From assembly GCF_900177545.1 (NCBI RefSeq), contig NZ_FXBQ01000001.1:2102122-2166121 (forward strand): a stretch of DNA of 64,000 nucleotides. The letters are read 5' to 3'. Positions 18,941 through 26,754 of this stretch are shown piece after piece. Positions within the stretch are counted from its first letter, which is position 1. Each line of letters starts with the position of its first letter. The translations under genes were made by a program, and so were the position numbers. This DNA comes from Maritimibacter sp. HL-12. GTDB taxonomy: Bacteria > Pseudomonadota > Alphaproteobacteria > Rhodobacterales > Rhodobacteraceae. The notes under the pieces were generated by a model that worked only from the letters and a program-made list of their open reading frames with translations, was not told the origin of the DNA and did no database searches.

Positions 18941-20650
18941 ATGACCAAGACCCGCCGCAACCGCGCATGGTATGGCAAGACCGACAGGGACGGTTTCATC
19001 CACCGCTCGTGGATGAAGAACCAGGGCTTTCCCGACCATGTGTTTGACGGCCGCCCGGTGATCGGCATCTGCAACACCTGGTCGGAGTTCACGCCCTGCA
19101 ATTCGGGGCTGCGCGAGCTCGCCGAAGGGGTCAAGCGCGGGGTCTGGGAGGCGGGAGGTTTTCCGGTGGAGTTCCCGGTGATGAGCCTTGGCGAAACCCA
19201 GATGAAGCCCACCGCGATGCTGTTTCGCAACCTGCTGGCGATGGACGTGGAGGAATCGGTCCGCGCCTACGGCATGGATGGGGTGGTGCTGCTCGGCGGC
19301 TGCGACAAGACCACGCCGGGCCAATTGATGGGCGCGGCCTCGGTCGATCTGCCGACCATCGTGGTCAGCGCCGGCCCGATGCTCAATGGCAAGTGGAAGG
19401 GCCGCGACATCGGCTCGGGCACCGACGTGTGGAAATTCTCCGAAGCGGTGCGTGCGGGCGAGATGACCTTGCAGGACTTCATGGCCGCTGAAAGCGGCAT
19501 GAGCCGCTCGAAGGGCGTCTGCATGACGATGGGCACGGCCAGCACCATGGCATCGCTGGTGGAGGCGATGGGGATGAGCCTGCCGCTGAACGCGGCACTG
19601 CCCGCCGTCGATTCGCGGCGCATGGCGTTGGCACACATGACCGGCAGGCGTATTGTCGAAATGGTGGAAGAAGACCTGAAGTTTTCCGACGTCGCCACCC
19701 GCGCAAGTTTCGAAAACGCCATCCTTGCCAACGCGGCGGTGGGCGGCTCGACCAACGCGGTGGTGCACCTGCTCGCCATTGCCGGGCGGCTCGACATCGA
19801 GCTTTCGCTCGACGATTTCGAGATCGGTTCCGAGGTGCCCTTGCTCGTCAACTGCATGCCCTCGGGGCAATACCTGATGGAAGACTTCGCCTATGCCGGG
19901 GGGATGCCGGTGGTTCTGAAGGAGCTTGCGCCGCTGCTGCGCCCGGCGCGCACGATCATGGGGGGCGAGATCTCGGCCTATGCCGAAGGGGCCGAATGCT
20001 ACAACGACGACGTGATCCGCCCGCTCGCGAACCCGCTCAAGCCCGCATCCGGGGTGCGGGTTCTGCGCGGCAATCTCGCGCCGGACGGGGCGATCATCAA
20101 ACCTTCCGCCGCCTCGCCGCATCTGCTGGAACACGAGGGCGAGGCGCTGGTGTTCGAGAGCATCGAAGACTTCAAGGCCAATATCGACCGCGAGGATCTG
20201 GCCGTGACTCCCGATACCGTTCTGGTGCTGAAAGGCTGCGGGCCGAAGGGCTACCCCGGGATGCCCGAGGTCGGCAACATGCCGATCCCGGCGCGGCTGG
20301 TGAAGCAAGGTGTGCGCGACATGGTACGGATTTCGGATGCGCGGATGTCGGGCACCGCTTTCGGAACCGTGGTGCTGCACGTCGCGCCCGAGGCCCAGGC
20401 CGGTGGCCCGCTGGCGCTGGTGCACACCGGCGACCGGGTGCGGCTTTCCGCGAAGGACGGAAAACTGGAATTGCTCGTCGATGCCGCCGAACTGGAGCGC
20501 CGCCGCGTCGCGTGGCGGCCCGATCCGCCGCGCTATACCCGTGGCTACGCCAAGCTCTATTTCGATCACGTCATGCAGGCCGACCGGGGGGCCGATCTCG
20601 ATTTTCTCGTCGGCAAGGATACCCGTCCGGTGACACGGGAGAGCCATTGA
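18941..20650 (+). CDS. IlvD/Edd-family sugar-acid dehydratase, probable galactonate (or arabinonate) dehydratase
   Basis: This 569-residue Fe-S dehydratase likely converts D-galactonate to 2-keto-3-deoxygalactonate. Cys53, Cys121 and Cys194 (in TPCNSG, GGCDKTTPG and GVCMTMGTAS) have the same spacing as the [2Fe-2S] ligands of Rhizobium L-arabinonate dehydratase. Lys123 is in the position of that enzyme's carbamylated lysine, and RMSGTAFG near the C-terminus carries the catalytic Ser. Strict amino-acid biosynthesis IlvD is less likely, given the neighbours: SDR, dgoK, dgoA and lactonase. The enolase-family DgoD usual in enterics is absent, so this enzyme probably fills its place. It may also act on L-arabinonate or fuconate. 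Its stop overlaps the SDR start as TGATG. Confidence 0.85.
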   Translation: MTKTRRNRAWYGKTDRDGFIHRSWMKNQGFPDHVFDGRPVIGICNTWSEFTPCNSGLRELAEGVKRGVWEAGGFPVEFPVMSLGETQMKPTAMLFRNLLAMDVEESVRAYGMDGVVLLGGCDKTTPGQLMGAASVDLPTIVVSAGPMLNGKWKGRDIGSGTDVWKFSEAVRAGEMTLQDFMAAESGMSRSKGVCMTMGTASTMASLVEAMGMSLPLNAALPAVDSRRMALAHMTGRRIVEMVEEDLKFSDVATRASFENAILANAAVGGSTNAVVHLLAIAGRLDIELSLDDFEIGSEVPLLVNCMPSGQYLMEDFAYAGGMPVVLKELAPLLRPARTIMGGEISAYAEGAECYNDDVIRPLANPLKPASGVRVLRGNLAPDGAIIKPSAASPHLLEHEGEALVFESIEDFKANIDREDLAVTPDTVLVLKGCGPKGYPGMPEVGNMPIPARLVKQGVRDMVRISDARMSGTAFGTVVLHVAPEAQAGGPLALVHTGDRVRLSAKDGKLELLVDAAELERRRVAWRPDPPRYTRGYAKLYFDHVMQADRGADLDFLVGKDTRPVTRESH

Positions 20651-21420
20651 TGAGCGCCTATGCCAGCTTTCACGACCTTGCGGGCGCAAGCGTGTTCATC
20701 ACCGGCGGTGGCGCGGGCATTGGCGCGGCGCTGACCGAGGGGTTCATCGCCCAGGGCGCGCGCGTGGCCTTCGTGCAGCGGTCGGATGGCACCGCCTTCT
20801 GCGACGAGGTCGAGGCCCGGCAAGGCGCGCGGCCCATGTTCATCCGCTGCGACATCACCGATATTGCCGCGCTGAAGGCGGCGGTGGCCGAGGCCGCCGA
20901 AACGCACGGGCCGGTGACGGTGCTCGTCAACAATGCCGCGAACGACGAGCGGCACCGGACGGAAGACGTGACGGAGGCGTTCTGGGATCGCGCCCAGGCG
21001 ATCAATCTCAAGGCGCATTTCTTCGCCGCGCAGGCGGTTGTGGCGGGGATGCGCGCGGCCGGGGGCGGGGCGATCATCAACGTCACCTCGATCAGCTACA
21101 TGATGGGGCAGGGGGCCTACCCGGCCTATACCAGCGCGAACTCGGCCCTGAACGGGCTTACCCGCAGCCTCGCGCGCGAGTTCGGCCCCGATGGCATCCG
21201 CGTGAATGCGCTCGCCCCGGGCTGGGTGCTCACCGCGAAGCAACTGGAGAAATGGGCCACCCCGCAGGCGCTTGCCGCCCATCTCGACCGGCAATGCCTC
21301 AAGACCCATCTCGCGCCGGAGGACATGGTCGATGCGGCGCTGTTCCTGGCCTCGAAGGCAAGCCGCATGATGACCGGGCAGGCGCTGGTGGTCGATGGCG
21401 GCGTGGTGGTGACGGGATGA
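20650..21420 (+). CDS. Short-chain dehydrogenase, candidate galactose dehydrogenase, catalytic Lys replaced by Asn
   Basis: A 256-residue Rossmann-fold SDR placed where a D-galactose 1-dehydrogenase is needed. VFITGGGAGIGAAL is the cofactor glycine motif, LVNNAAN the structural NNAG-like motif, Asn119 is present, and Ser148 and Tyr160 fit the catalytic pair. The usual Y-x-x-x-K reads Y160-T-S-A-N164: the Lys that lowers the Tyr pKa is Asn, codon AAC at 21139-21141. The frame is otherwise intact and the C-terminus is normal (GQALVVDGGVVVTG). It starts inside the dehydratase stop and ends inside the dgoK start, so it is clearly part of the operon. Either the activity is altered or another residue compensates. 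Confidence 0.85.
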   Translation: MSAYASFHDLAGASVFITGGGAGIGAALTEGFIAQGARVAFVQRSDGTAFCDEVEARQGARPMFIRCDITDIAALKAAVAEAAETHGPVTVLVNNAANDERHRTEDVTEAFWDRAQAINLKAHFFAAQAVVAGMRAAGGGAIINVTSISYMMGQGAYPAYTSANSALNGLTRSLAREFGPDGIRVNALAPGWVLTAKQLEKWATPQALAAHLDRQCLKTHLAPEDMVDAALFLASKASRMMTGQALVVDGGVVVTG

Positions 21421-22319
21421 GCGGGCTGGCCGACTGGATCGCGGTGGACTGGGGCACCTCCCGGCTCAGAGCCTGGCCGATCGACGGCGCGGGGCACGTG
21501 ATTGCCCACCTTTCCTCCGACAAGGGCATGGGCGGACTGGCACCACAGGCGTTCGAGCCGGCCCTGCTCGATCTCGTTGCGCCCCACCTCGACCCGGTGC
21601 GCGCCACCCCGGTGATTGCCTGCGGCATGGTCGGCGCGCGGCAGGGCTGGGCCGAGGCAGGCTACGAGGCGGTGCCCTGCGCGCCGCCGGGGTTGGCGCG
21701 TGCCACCCGCGCGCCCGCGACCGATCCGCGCCTTGACGTGGCGATCCTGCCCGGGCTGCGCCAGGAAAGCCCCGCCGACGTGATGCGGGGCGAGGAAACC
21801 CAGATCGCCGGATTCCTCGCCGCCACGCCCGGTTTCGACGGCACGATCTGCCTGCCCGGAACGCATAGCAAGTGGGTGCAGGTCAGCGCCGGCGAGGTGG
21901 TGAGCTTTCGCAGCGTGATGACGGGTGAGCTTTTCGCCGCTATTGCCGGGCACACGGTTCTGCGCCACAGCCTTGGCGAGCCGAACGATGAGAGCGCCTT
22001 CCTCGAGAGCGTTGCCGAGGCCATGGCCCGGCCCGAGGCACTGACCGCGCGCCTGTTCGGGCTCAGGGCGGAGGCGCTGTTGCACGGGCTGGCCGCCGAT
22101 ACCGCCGCCGCGCGGGCCTCGGGGCTGCTGATCGGGCTCGAACTGGCGGGCGCGCGCGGCTACTGGCTGGGCACCCGGCTTGCGCTGGTCGGTGCCCCGG
22201 CGCTCACCGCGCGCTATGCCGCCGCGCTGGCGGCGCAGGGGGCCGTGCCCGAGATTGCCGACGGCGATGCCATGGTGCTGGCGGGGTTGCAGGCCGCATG
22301 GGCGCAGGCAGGAGAGTAG
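21417..22319 (+). CDS. dgoK: 2-Dehydro-3-deoxygalactonokinase
   Basis: This 300-residue kinase phosphorylates 2-keto-3-deoxygalactonate at C6 in the DeLey-Doudoroff pathway. Family signatures are the N-terminal phosphate loop WIAVDWGTSRLRAWPI, VIACGMVGARQGWAEAGY, VMRGEETQIAGFLA and ICLPGTHSKWVQV. C-terminal GLLIGLELAGAR and DGDAMVLAGLQAA complete the family pattern. Length is standard. Its ATG overlaps the SDR stop (ATGA) and dgoA starts one base after its own stop. Confidence 0.93.
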   Translation: MSGLADWIAVDWGTSRLRAWPIDGAGHVIAHLSSDKGMGGLAPQAFEPALLDLVAPHLDPVRATPVIACGMVGARQGWAEAGYEAVPCAPPGLARATRAPATDPRLDVAILPGLRQESPADVMRGEETQIAGFLAATPGFDGTICLPGTHSKWVQVSAGEVVSFRSVMTGELFAAIAGHTVLRHSLGEPNDESAFLESVAEAMARPEALTARLFGLRAEALLHGLAADTAAARASGLLIGLELAGARGYWLGTRLALVGAPALTARYAAALAAQGAVPEIADGDAMVLAGLQAAWAQAGE

Positions 22320-22320
22320 G

Positions 22321-22926
22321 ATGGAGCGCAAGATCATCGCCATTCTGCGCGGGGTCACGCCCGGAGAGGTGGTTGCCATCGGCGCGGAACTGATCGGGGC
22401 CGGGATCGACATCATCGAAGTGCCGCTCAATTCGCCCGACCCGCTCGATAGCATCGCGGCGCTTGCCCGCGCCTTCAGCGGGCAGGCCCGGATCGGCGCG
22501 GGCACGGTGCTCGCGCCACGCGAGGTGGGGCAGGTGCACGCGGCGGGCGGAACGTTGATCGTCTCGCCCGACACCAATCCGGAGGTGATCGCGGCGACCA
22601 AGGCGGTGGGAATGGCGTCCTATCCCGGCGCGATGACGCCAAGCGAGTGCTTCGCTGCGCTGCGCGCCGGGGCCGACGGGCTCAAGCTGTTCCCCGCCAG
22701 CCTGATCGGGCCGGAGGGGCTGAAAGCGATCCGCGCGGTGCTGCCCGGCGGCACCGAGACCTTCGCTGTCGGTGGCGCGGGGCCGGACAACTTTGCCGCA
22801 TGGCGTGCAGCGGGGGCCACCGGTTTCGGGATCGGCACCGCTCTGTATGCACCGGGGCGGACACCGGCCGATGTGCGCCAGCGGGCGGAGGCCATCGTGA
22901 CCGCTTATGACGAGGCATGGCGATGA
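22321..22926 (+). CDS. dgoA: 2-Dehydro-3-deoxy-6-phosphogalactonate aldolase
   Basis: This 201-residue class I aldolase splits KDPGal into pyruvate and glyceraldehyde-3-phosphate. It shows the KDPG/KDPGal aldolase pattern: IIAILRGVTPGEVVAIG, the catalytic Glu in IIEVPLNSPDP, the phosphate/substrate region FSGQARIGAGTVL, and the Schiff-base Lys in DGLKLFPASLIGPEGL. IEVPLNSP with DPLDSI favours the galactonate type. The start follows the dgoK stop directly, with GGAGAG upstream. It ends in an ATGA overlap with the lactonase gene. Confidence 0.93.
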   Translation: MERKIIAILRGVTPGEVVAIGAELIGAGIDIIEVPLNSPDPLDSIAALARAFSGQARIGAGTVLAPREVGQVHAAGGTLIVSPDTNPEVIAATKAVGMASYPGAMTPSECFAALRAGADGLKLFPASLIGPEGLKAIRAVLPGGTETFAVGGAGPDNFAAWRAAGATGFGIGTALYAPGRTPADVRQRAEAIVTAYDEAWR

Positions 22927-23774
22927 CGGTGCCGCAGGTTTTCGACAAACGCCGATGCGAGCTTGGAGAAGGCCCGCTGTGGCATCCGGAGCGGGGGCAG
23001 CTCTTCTGGTTCGACATCCTCGGCAAACGCTTGCTCAGCCGCGACGAAACCGGCGCGCGGCAGTGGCAGTTCGACGAACACGTGTCGGCGGCGGGCTGGA
23101 TCGACCGCGACAGCCTGCTCATCGCCTCGCAAACCGCGCTGTTCGCCTTCGAAATCGAAACCGGCGCGCGCTCGGATATTGTGCCGCTGGAGGCCAACAA
23201 TCCGGTGACCCGCTCCAACGATGGCCGCGCCGATCCGTTCGGCGGCTTCTGGATCGGCACGATGGGCAAGGCGGCGGAACCGGGTGCCGGAGCGATCTAC
23301 CGCTTCTTCGAGGGCAAGGTAGAACGGCTTTTCGCCGGTATCACCATCTCCAACGCGATCTGTTTTGCGCCCGACGGGCGCACCGCCTATTTCGCCGATA
23401 CCGTCGAGCGCCGGATCCAGCGCCAGAAGCTCGACGATGCGGGCTGGCCCGAAGGCGCGCCAAAGGTGTTTGTCGATCTCTCGCGGGATGGGCTGAACCC
23501 GGACGGGGCCGTGGTCGACGCCGAGGGGTGTTTGTGGAATGCGCAATGGGGGGCGTCGCGGATCGCACGCTATGCGCCCGATGGCGTCTTCCTGTCGGCC
23601 ATTTCCATTCCGGCGAGACAGACAAGCTGCCCCGCTTTCGGCGGCGCTGAGCTGAAAACCCTTTTTGCCACCAGTGCCGCGGAGGGGATTGACGCCCCCG
23701 CCGACGGCGACGGGCTGACCTTCTCGGCAGACACCGGGATCACCGGTCAGGCCGAGCACAGAGTGAAGGTTTGA
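22923..23774 (+). CDS. SMP-30/gluconolactonase-family sugar lactonase, probable galactonolactonase
   Basis: This 283-residue six-bladed beta-propeller lactonase would open galactono-lactone to galactonate, between the SDR and the dehydratase. Metal-site segments are CELGEGPLWHP (Glu), TRSNDGRADPFGGFWIGTMG (Asn and neighbouring loop), ITISNAICFAPDG (Asn) and YFADTVERRI (Asp). I place the start at 22923, which gives an ATGA overlap with dgoA and a GAGG at proper distance; an ATG at 22917 is too close to that site. Substrate identity is inferred from the operon. No signal peptide, so cytoplasmic. Confidence 0.88.
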   Translation: MTVPQVFDKRRCELGEGPLWHPERGQLFWFDILGKRLLSRDETGARQWQFDEHVSAAGWIDRDSLLIASQTALFAFEIETGARSDIVPLEANNPVTRSNDGRADPFGGFWIGTMGKAAEPGAGAIYRFFEGKVERLFAGITISNAICFAPDGRTAYFADTVERRIQRQKLDDAGWPEGAPKVFVDLSRDGLNPDGAVVDAEGCLWNAQWGASRIARYAPDGVFLSAISIPARQTSCPAFGGAELKTLFATSAAEGIDAPADGDGLTFSADTGITGQAEHRVKV

Positions 23775-23778
23775 CACC

Positions 23779-25758
23779 ATGAAACGCGCGCTTGGATGCT
23801 GCTACTACCCCGAACACTGGCCCCGCGAGATCTGGGCCGAGGATGCCGCCCGGATGGCCGAAGCGGGCCTCACATGGGTGCGGATCGGTGAATTTGCCTG
23901 GTCGCGGCTGGAGCCCTCTCCCGGCGATTACCGCTTCGAGTGGCTCGACGAGGCGATCGAAACGCTGGGCGCGGCCGGCCTCAAAGTGGTGCTCGGCACC
24001 CCCACGGCGACGCCGCCGCGCTGGATGATTGAGCGGCACCCCGACATGCTCGCGGTCGATGCCGAGGGCCGTCCGCGCGGCTTTGGTTCGCGGCGGCACT
24101 ACGATTTCAGCCACGAGGGCTACAAGGCCGAATGCGCGCGGATCGTCACCGAGCTTGCCCGGCGCTATGGCCGCAACCGCCATGTGGCCGCGTGGCAGAC
24201 CGATAACGAGTATGGCTGCCACGATACCGTGATTTCCTGGTCCGACGCGGCGCGGCAAGCCTTTCGGCAGTGGCTGCGCAACCGCTATCCCGGCGCGGGC
24301 AACGATGGCGATATCGAGGCGCTCAACACCGCCTGGGGCAACGTGTTCTGGTCGATGGAATACCGCGATTTCGACGAGATCGCCTTGCCCAACCTCACGG
24401 TGACCGAGCCGAACCCGTCGCACAGCCTCGATTTTCGCCGCTTCAGCTCCGACCAGGTGGTGGCGTTCAACCTGCTTCAGGCCGAGATCATCCGCGCCTA
24501 TTCCGACGCACCGATCGCGCATAACTACATGGGCAAGGAAACCCGCTTCGATCACTTCGCGGTCGGGGCCGATCTCGATATCGCCAGTTGGGACAGCTAC
24601 CCGCTCGGCTTTCTCGAAGACCGGATCGAGCGCGAGGCGGGTTACAAGCGTCGCTTCGCGCGGCAGGGCGACGCCGATTTCCAGGCCTTCCACCACGATC
24701 TCTATCGCGCCGTGGGGCGCGGGCGGATGTGGATCATGGAGCAGCAGCCCGGCCCGGTGAACTGGGCACCCTACAATCCGCTGCCGCTGCCGGGCATGGT
24801 ACGGCTCTGGACTTGGGAGGCCTTCGCCCACGGGGCCGAGGTGGTGAGCTATTTTCGCTGGCGGCAGGCACCGATGGCGCAGGAACAGATGCACGCGGGG
24901 CTGCTGCGGCCCGACAGCGCCGAGGCACCTGGGCTGGCGGAGGCGCGGGCCGTGGCGGCCGAGATCGCCGAGGCACCGGAGGTGATGCAGGCGCAGGCAC
25001 CGGTGGCCATCGTCTTCGACTACGACGCCGATTTTGCATGGACCGTGCAGCCGCACGGGCGCGGGCTCGACTATTTCTGGCTGGTGTTCGACACCTACCG
25101 CGCCCTGCGCGCGCTGGGCCAGTCGATCGACATCCTGCCGCCCGGCACGCGCGATTTCAGCGGCTATCGCCTCGTCGCGGTGCCCGGCATGATGCACATG
25201 CCCGACGATCTGAAATCGGCGTTGGCGGCGAGCGAGGCCGTGGTGGTGATCGGCCCGCGCAGCGCGGCGCGCGACGCGACGATGCGCATTCCGGTGCCGC
25301 TGCCGCCGGCCCTGCCCGGGCTCGACGTGACCGTGGCGCGGGTGGAAACCATCCGCCCCGACATGCCGCTCGGGCTGGAGAAGGGCGGCGCGGCGATCGG
25401 CTACCGAGAGGTGCTTGAAGGCGGTGCGGCGGTGCTGGCGCGCACGGAGGCGGGCGAGGCGGTGCTCGTCGGGACCGACAAGCTGCATTACCTCGGGGCC
25501 TGGCTCGACCAGCCGGGCCTGCGCCGGGTCATGGCCGGGCTGTGCGACGCGGCCGGGCTGGAGACGCTGGATCTGCCCGATGGGGTGCGGCTGCGGGAGA
25601 CCGGCACGGAACGCTTCTGGTTCAACTACGACAGCGAGGCCCACGAGGTGGCCGGGCGTCACCTCGGGCCGGTCTCGGTGGTGCGCGAGGCGGTGGCGCG
25701 CAAAGACCAGGCGCTGCCGAGACAGGGTTTTCCCGGTGCCTGGAACGCAGGGGCGTGA
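23779..25758 (+). CDS. Beta-galactosidase, glycoside hydrolase family 42
   Basis: This 659-residue cytoplasmic enzyme hydrolyses beta-galactosides such as lactose. GH42 signatures: GCCYYPEHWPREIWAEDAAR at the N-terminus, VRIGEFAWSRLEPSPGDY, the acid/base Glu144 in WQTDNEYGCHDT, and the nucleophile Glu321 in WIMEQQPGPVNWAPYNP. A trimerisation domain follows (IVFDYDADFAWTVQP) and a small C-terminal beta domain. Length is normal. It ends the galactoside operon and is convergent with the uncharacterised operon, 33 bases away. Together with the GH36 enzyme it lets one transporter operon feed both alpha- and beta-linked galactose into the pathway. Confidence 0.95.
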   Translation: MKRALGCCYYPEHWPREIWAEDAARMAEAGLTWVRIGEFAWSRLEPSPGDYRFEWLDEAIETLGAAGLKVVLGTPTATPPRWMIERHPDMLAVDAEGRPRGFGSRRHYDFSHEGYKAECARIVTELARRYGRNRHVAAWQTDNEYGCHDTVISWSDAARQAFRQWLRNRYPGAGNDGDIEALNTAWGNVFWSMEYRDFDEIALPNLTVTEPNPSHSLDFRRFSSDQVVAFNLLQAEIIRAYSDAPIAHNYMGKETRFDHFAVGADLDIASWDSYPLGFLEDRIEREAGYKRRFARQGDADFQAFHHDLYRAVGRGRMWIMEQQPGPVNWAPYNPLPLPGMVRLWTWEAFAHGAEVVSYFRWRQAPMAQEQMHAGLLRPDSAEAPGLAEARAVAAEIAEAPEVMQAQAPVAIVFDYDADFAWTVQPHGRGLDYFWLVFDTYRALRALGQSIDILPPGTRDFSGYRLVAVPGMMHMPDDLKSALAASEAVVVIGPRSAARDATMRIPVPLPPALPGLDVTVARVETIRPDMPLGLEKGGAAIGYREVLEGGAAVLARTEAGEAVLVGTDKLHYLGAWLDQPGLRRVMAGLCDAAGLETLDLPDGVRLRETGTERFWFNYDSEAHEVAGRHLGPVSVVREAVARKDQALPRQGFPGAWNAGA

Positions 25759-25791
25759 CGGTATCCGCGCCGAAACCGGTGCGGCCCGGTC

Positions 25792-26469
25792 CTACTTGCC
25801 GCGCCAGCTATCGAGCCAGCGCTTGATCCGGCCGCGCTTGTCATCGGCATAGGTATCGACCTTCTCCCAGGCGTCACGGGTGTCTTCCAGCGCGGGATCA
25901 ATCGTGCGTTCCCGAAATTGCAGCCACATCGCCCGGACGACAAGCACCAGCACGATCATCGTGATGAAGAAGAAGATGTTGAACCAGGGGATGATCGTCG
26001 CGTCCGGGCTTTCCACCGGCCGGATCGCCACCGCGTTGGGGAAGGTTGAAAGCAACTCCATCCGCCAGCCATAATGCGTCATCACCGCCCATTTCGGGTT
26101 CTCCGGCGTCGAGCGCAGATCGTCGGCCTCGGTCTGCAGGCTGGCGGTATCGAACTTGAAGTAGGGCGGCCATGACCAGCCGGTATCTTCGTTGCGATAG
26201 ACCATGACCTCGTCGGACTCGCGCTGGATGAAACCGAAAAGCCAGGATTTCTTGCGCACGGTCTGGATGAACTGCACGTCGCGGTTGGAAAGCGAGGTGG
26301 CCTGATCGTCAGGGCTGGCCCAGAAGATCCGTGTCCAGTCGTTGAGGTCCTGGCGTTCCTGGTAGGTGTTGACCACCCGCACCACGTCATGCTGCGGCAA
26401 CGTGTAGTGCAGGAAGGCGCCGAGGATCAGCGCGACGATGGCGAAAACGATGTTACGGGCAGTGCGCAT
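25792..26469 (-). CDS. DUF1523-family membrane-anchored protein, last gene of the nine-gene operon
   Basis: A 225-residue envelope protein of unknown function, by pattern a DUF1523 member. An N-terminal membrane anchor (NIVFAIVALILGAFLHYTL) is followed by a periplasmic domain of about 130 residues with HDVVRVVNTYQERQD, WLFGFIQRESDEVMVYRNED and a Trp/Tyr-rich stretch, then a second membrane helix (WFNIFFFITMIVLVLVVRAMW) and a charged cytoplasmic tail (RDAWEKVDTYADDKRGRIKR). The final gene of the operon, it starts 7 bases after the preceding stop. I cannot assign a biochemical role. Topology suggests it passes something between periplasm and the cytoplasmic AAA+ part of the system. Confidence 0.8.
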   Translation of the reverse strand: MRTARNIVFAIVALILGAFLHYTLPQHDVVRVVNTYQERQDLNDWTRIFWASPDDQATSLSNRDVQFIQTVRKKSWLFGFIQRESDEVMVYRNEDTGWSWPPYFKFDTASLQTEADDLRSTPENPKWAVMTHYGWRMELLSTFPNAVAIRPVESPDATIIPWFNIFFFITMIVLVLVVRAMWLQFRERTIDPALEDTRDAWEKVDTYADDKRGRIKRWLDSWRGK

Positions 26470-26476
26470 GGGAGCC

Positions 26477-26752
26477 TCAGGTGACGTTGACGATGATCAT
26501 GATCGCGAACATCGCGACCAGCGGGACGACGTAGATGAGCGCGATCAGCTTGGGGCGGATCGAGGCGTTGTATTGTTCCATGCCCTTCTCGATGAAGGCG
26601 GCACGCTGGGGGCTGCTGGTGTCGCCCGGATTGCGCTCGGCCCATTCGTTTTCGAGGTTCTCGCGCCGGAGCGACCGGGCATAGAGCGACACGGCGAGAT
26701 AGATCACCGAAAGCAGGAGAAAGCCGAAAACGAGCAGTCGTGCGAATGCCAT
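26477..26752 (-). CDS. Small two-helix membrane protein, uncharacterised
   Basis: A 91-residue protein with hydrophobic helices at both ends (LLVFGFLLLSVIYLAVSLYA and LIALIYVVPLVAMFAIMIIV) and a charged loop of about 45 residues between them (RSLRRENLENEWAERNPGD). Both ends are hydrophobic, so the loop is probably cytoplasmic given its arginines near the first helix. AAGGAGGTAGCC is a strong ribosome site. It is tightly placed between the 449-residue protein and the DUF1523 gene. I do not recognise the family. Confidence 0.75.
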   Translation of the reverse strand: MAFARLLVFGFLLLSVIYLAVSLYARSLRRENLENEWAERNPGDTSSPQRAAFIEKGMEQYNASIRPKLIALIYVVPLVAMFAIMIIVNVT

Positions 26753-26754
26753 GG

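Noticed and set aside
18941-20650. Biosynthetic dihydroxy-acid dehydratase (ilvD)
   Set aside because: Fe-S ligand spacing and neighbours (SDR, dgoK, dgoA, lactonase) fit the sugar-acid branch better.
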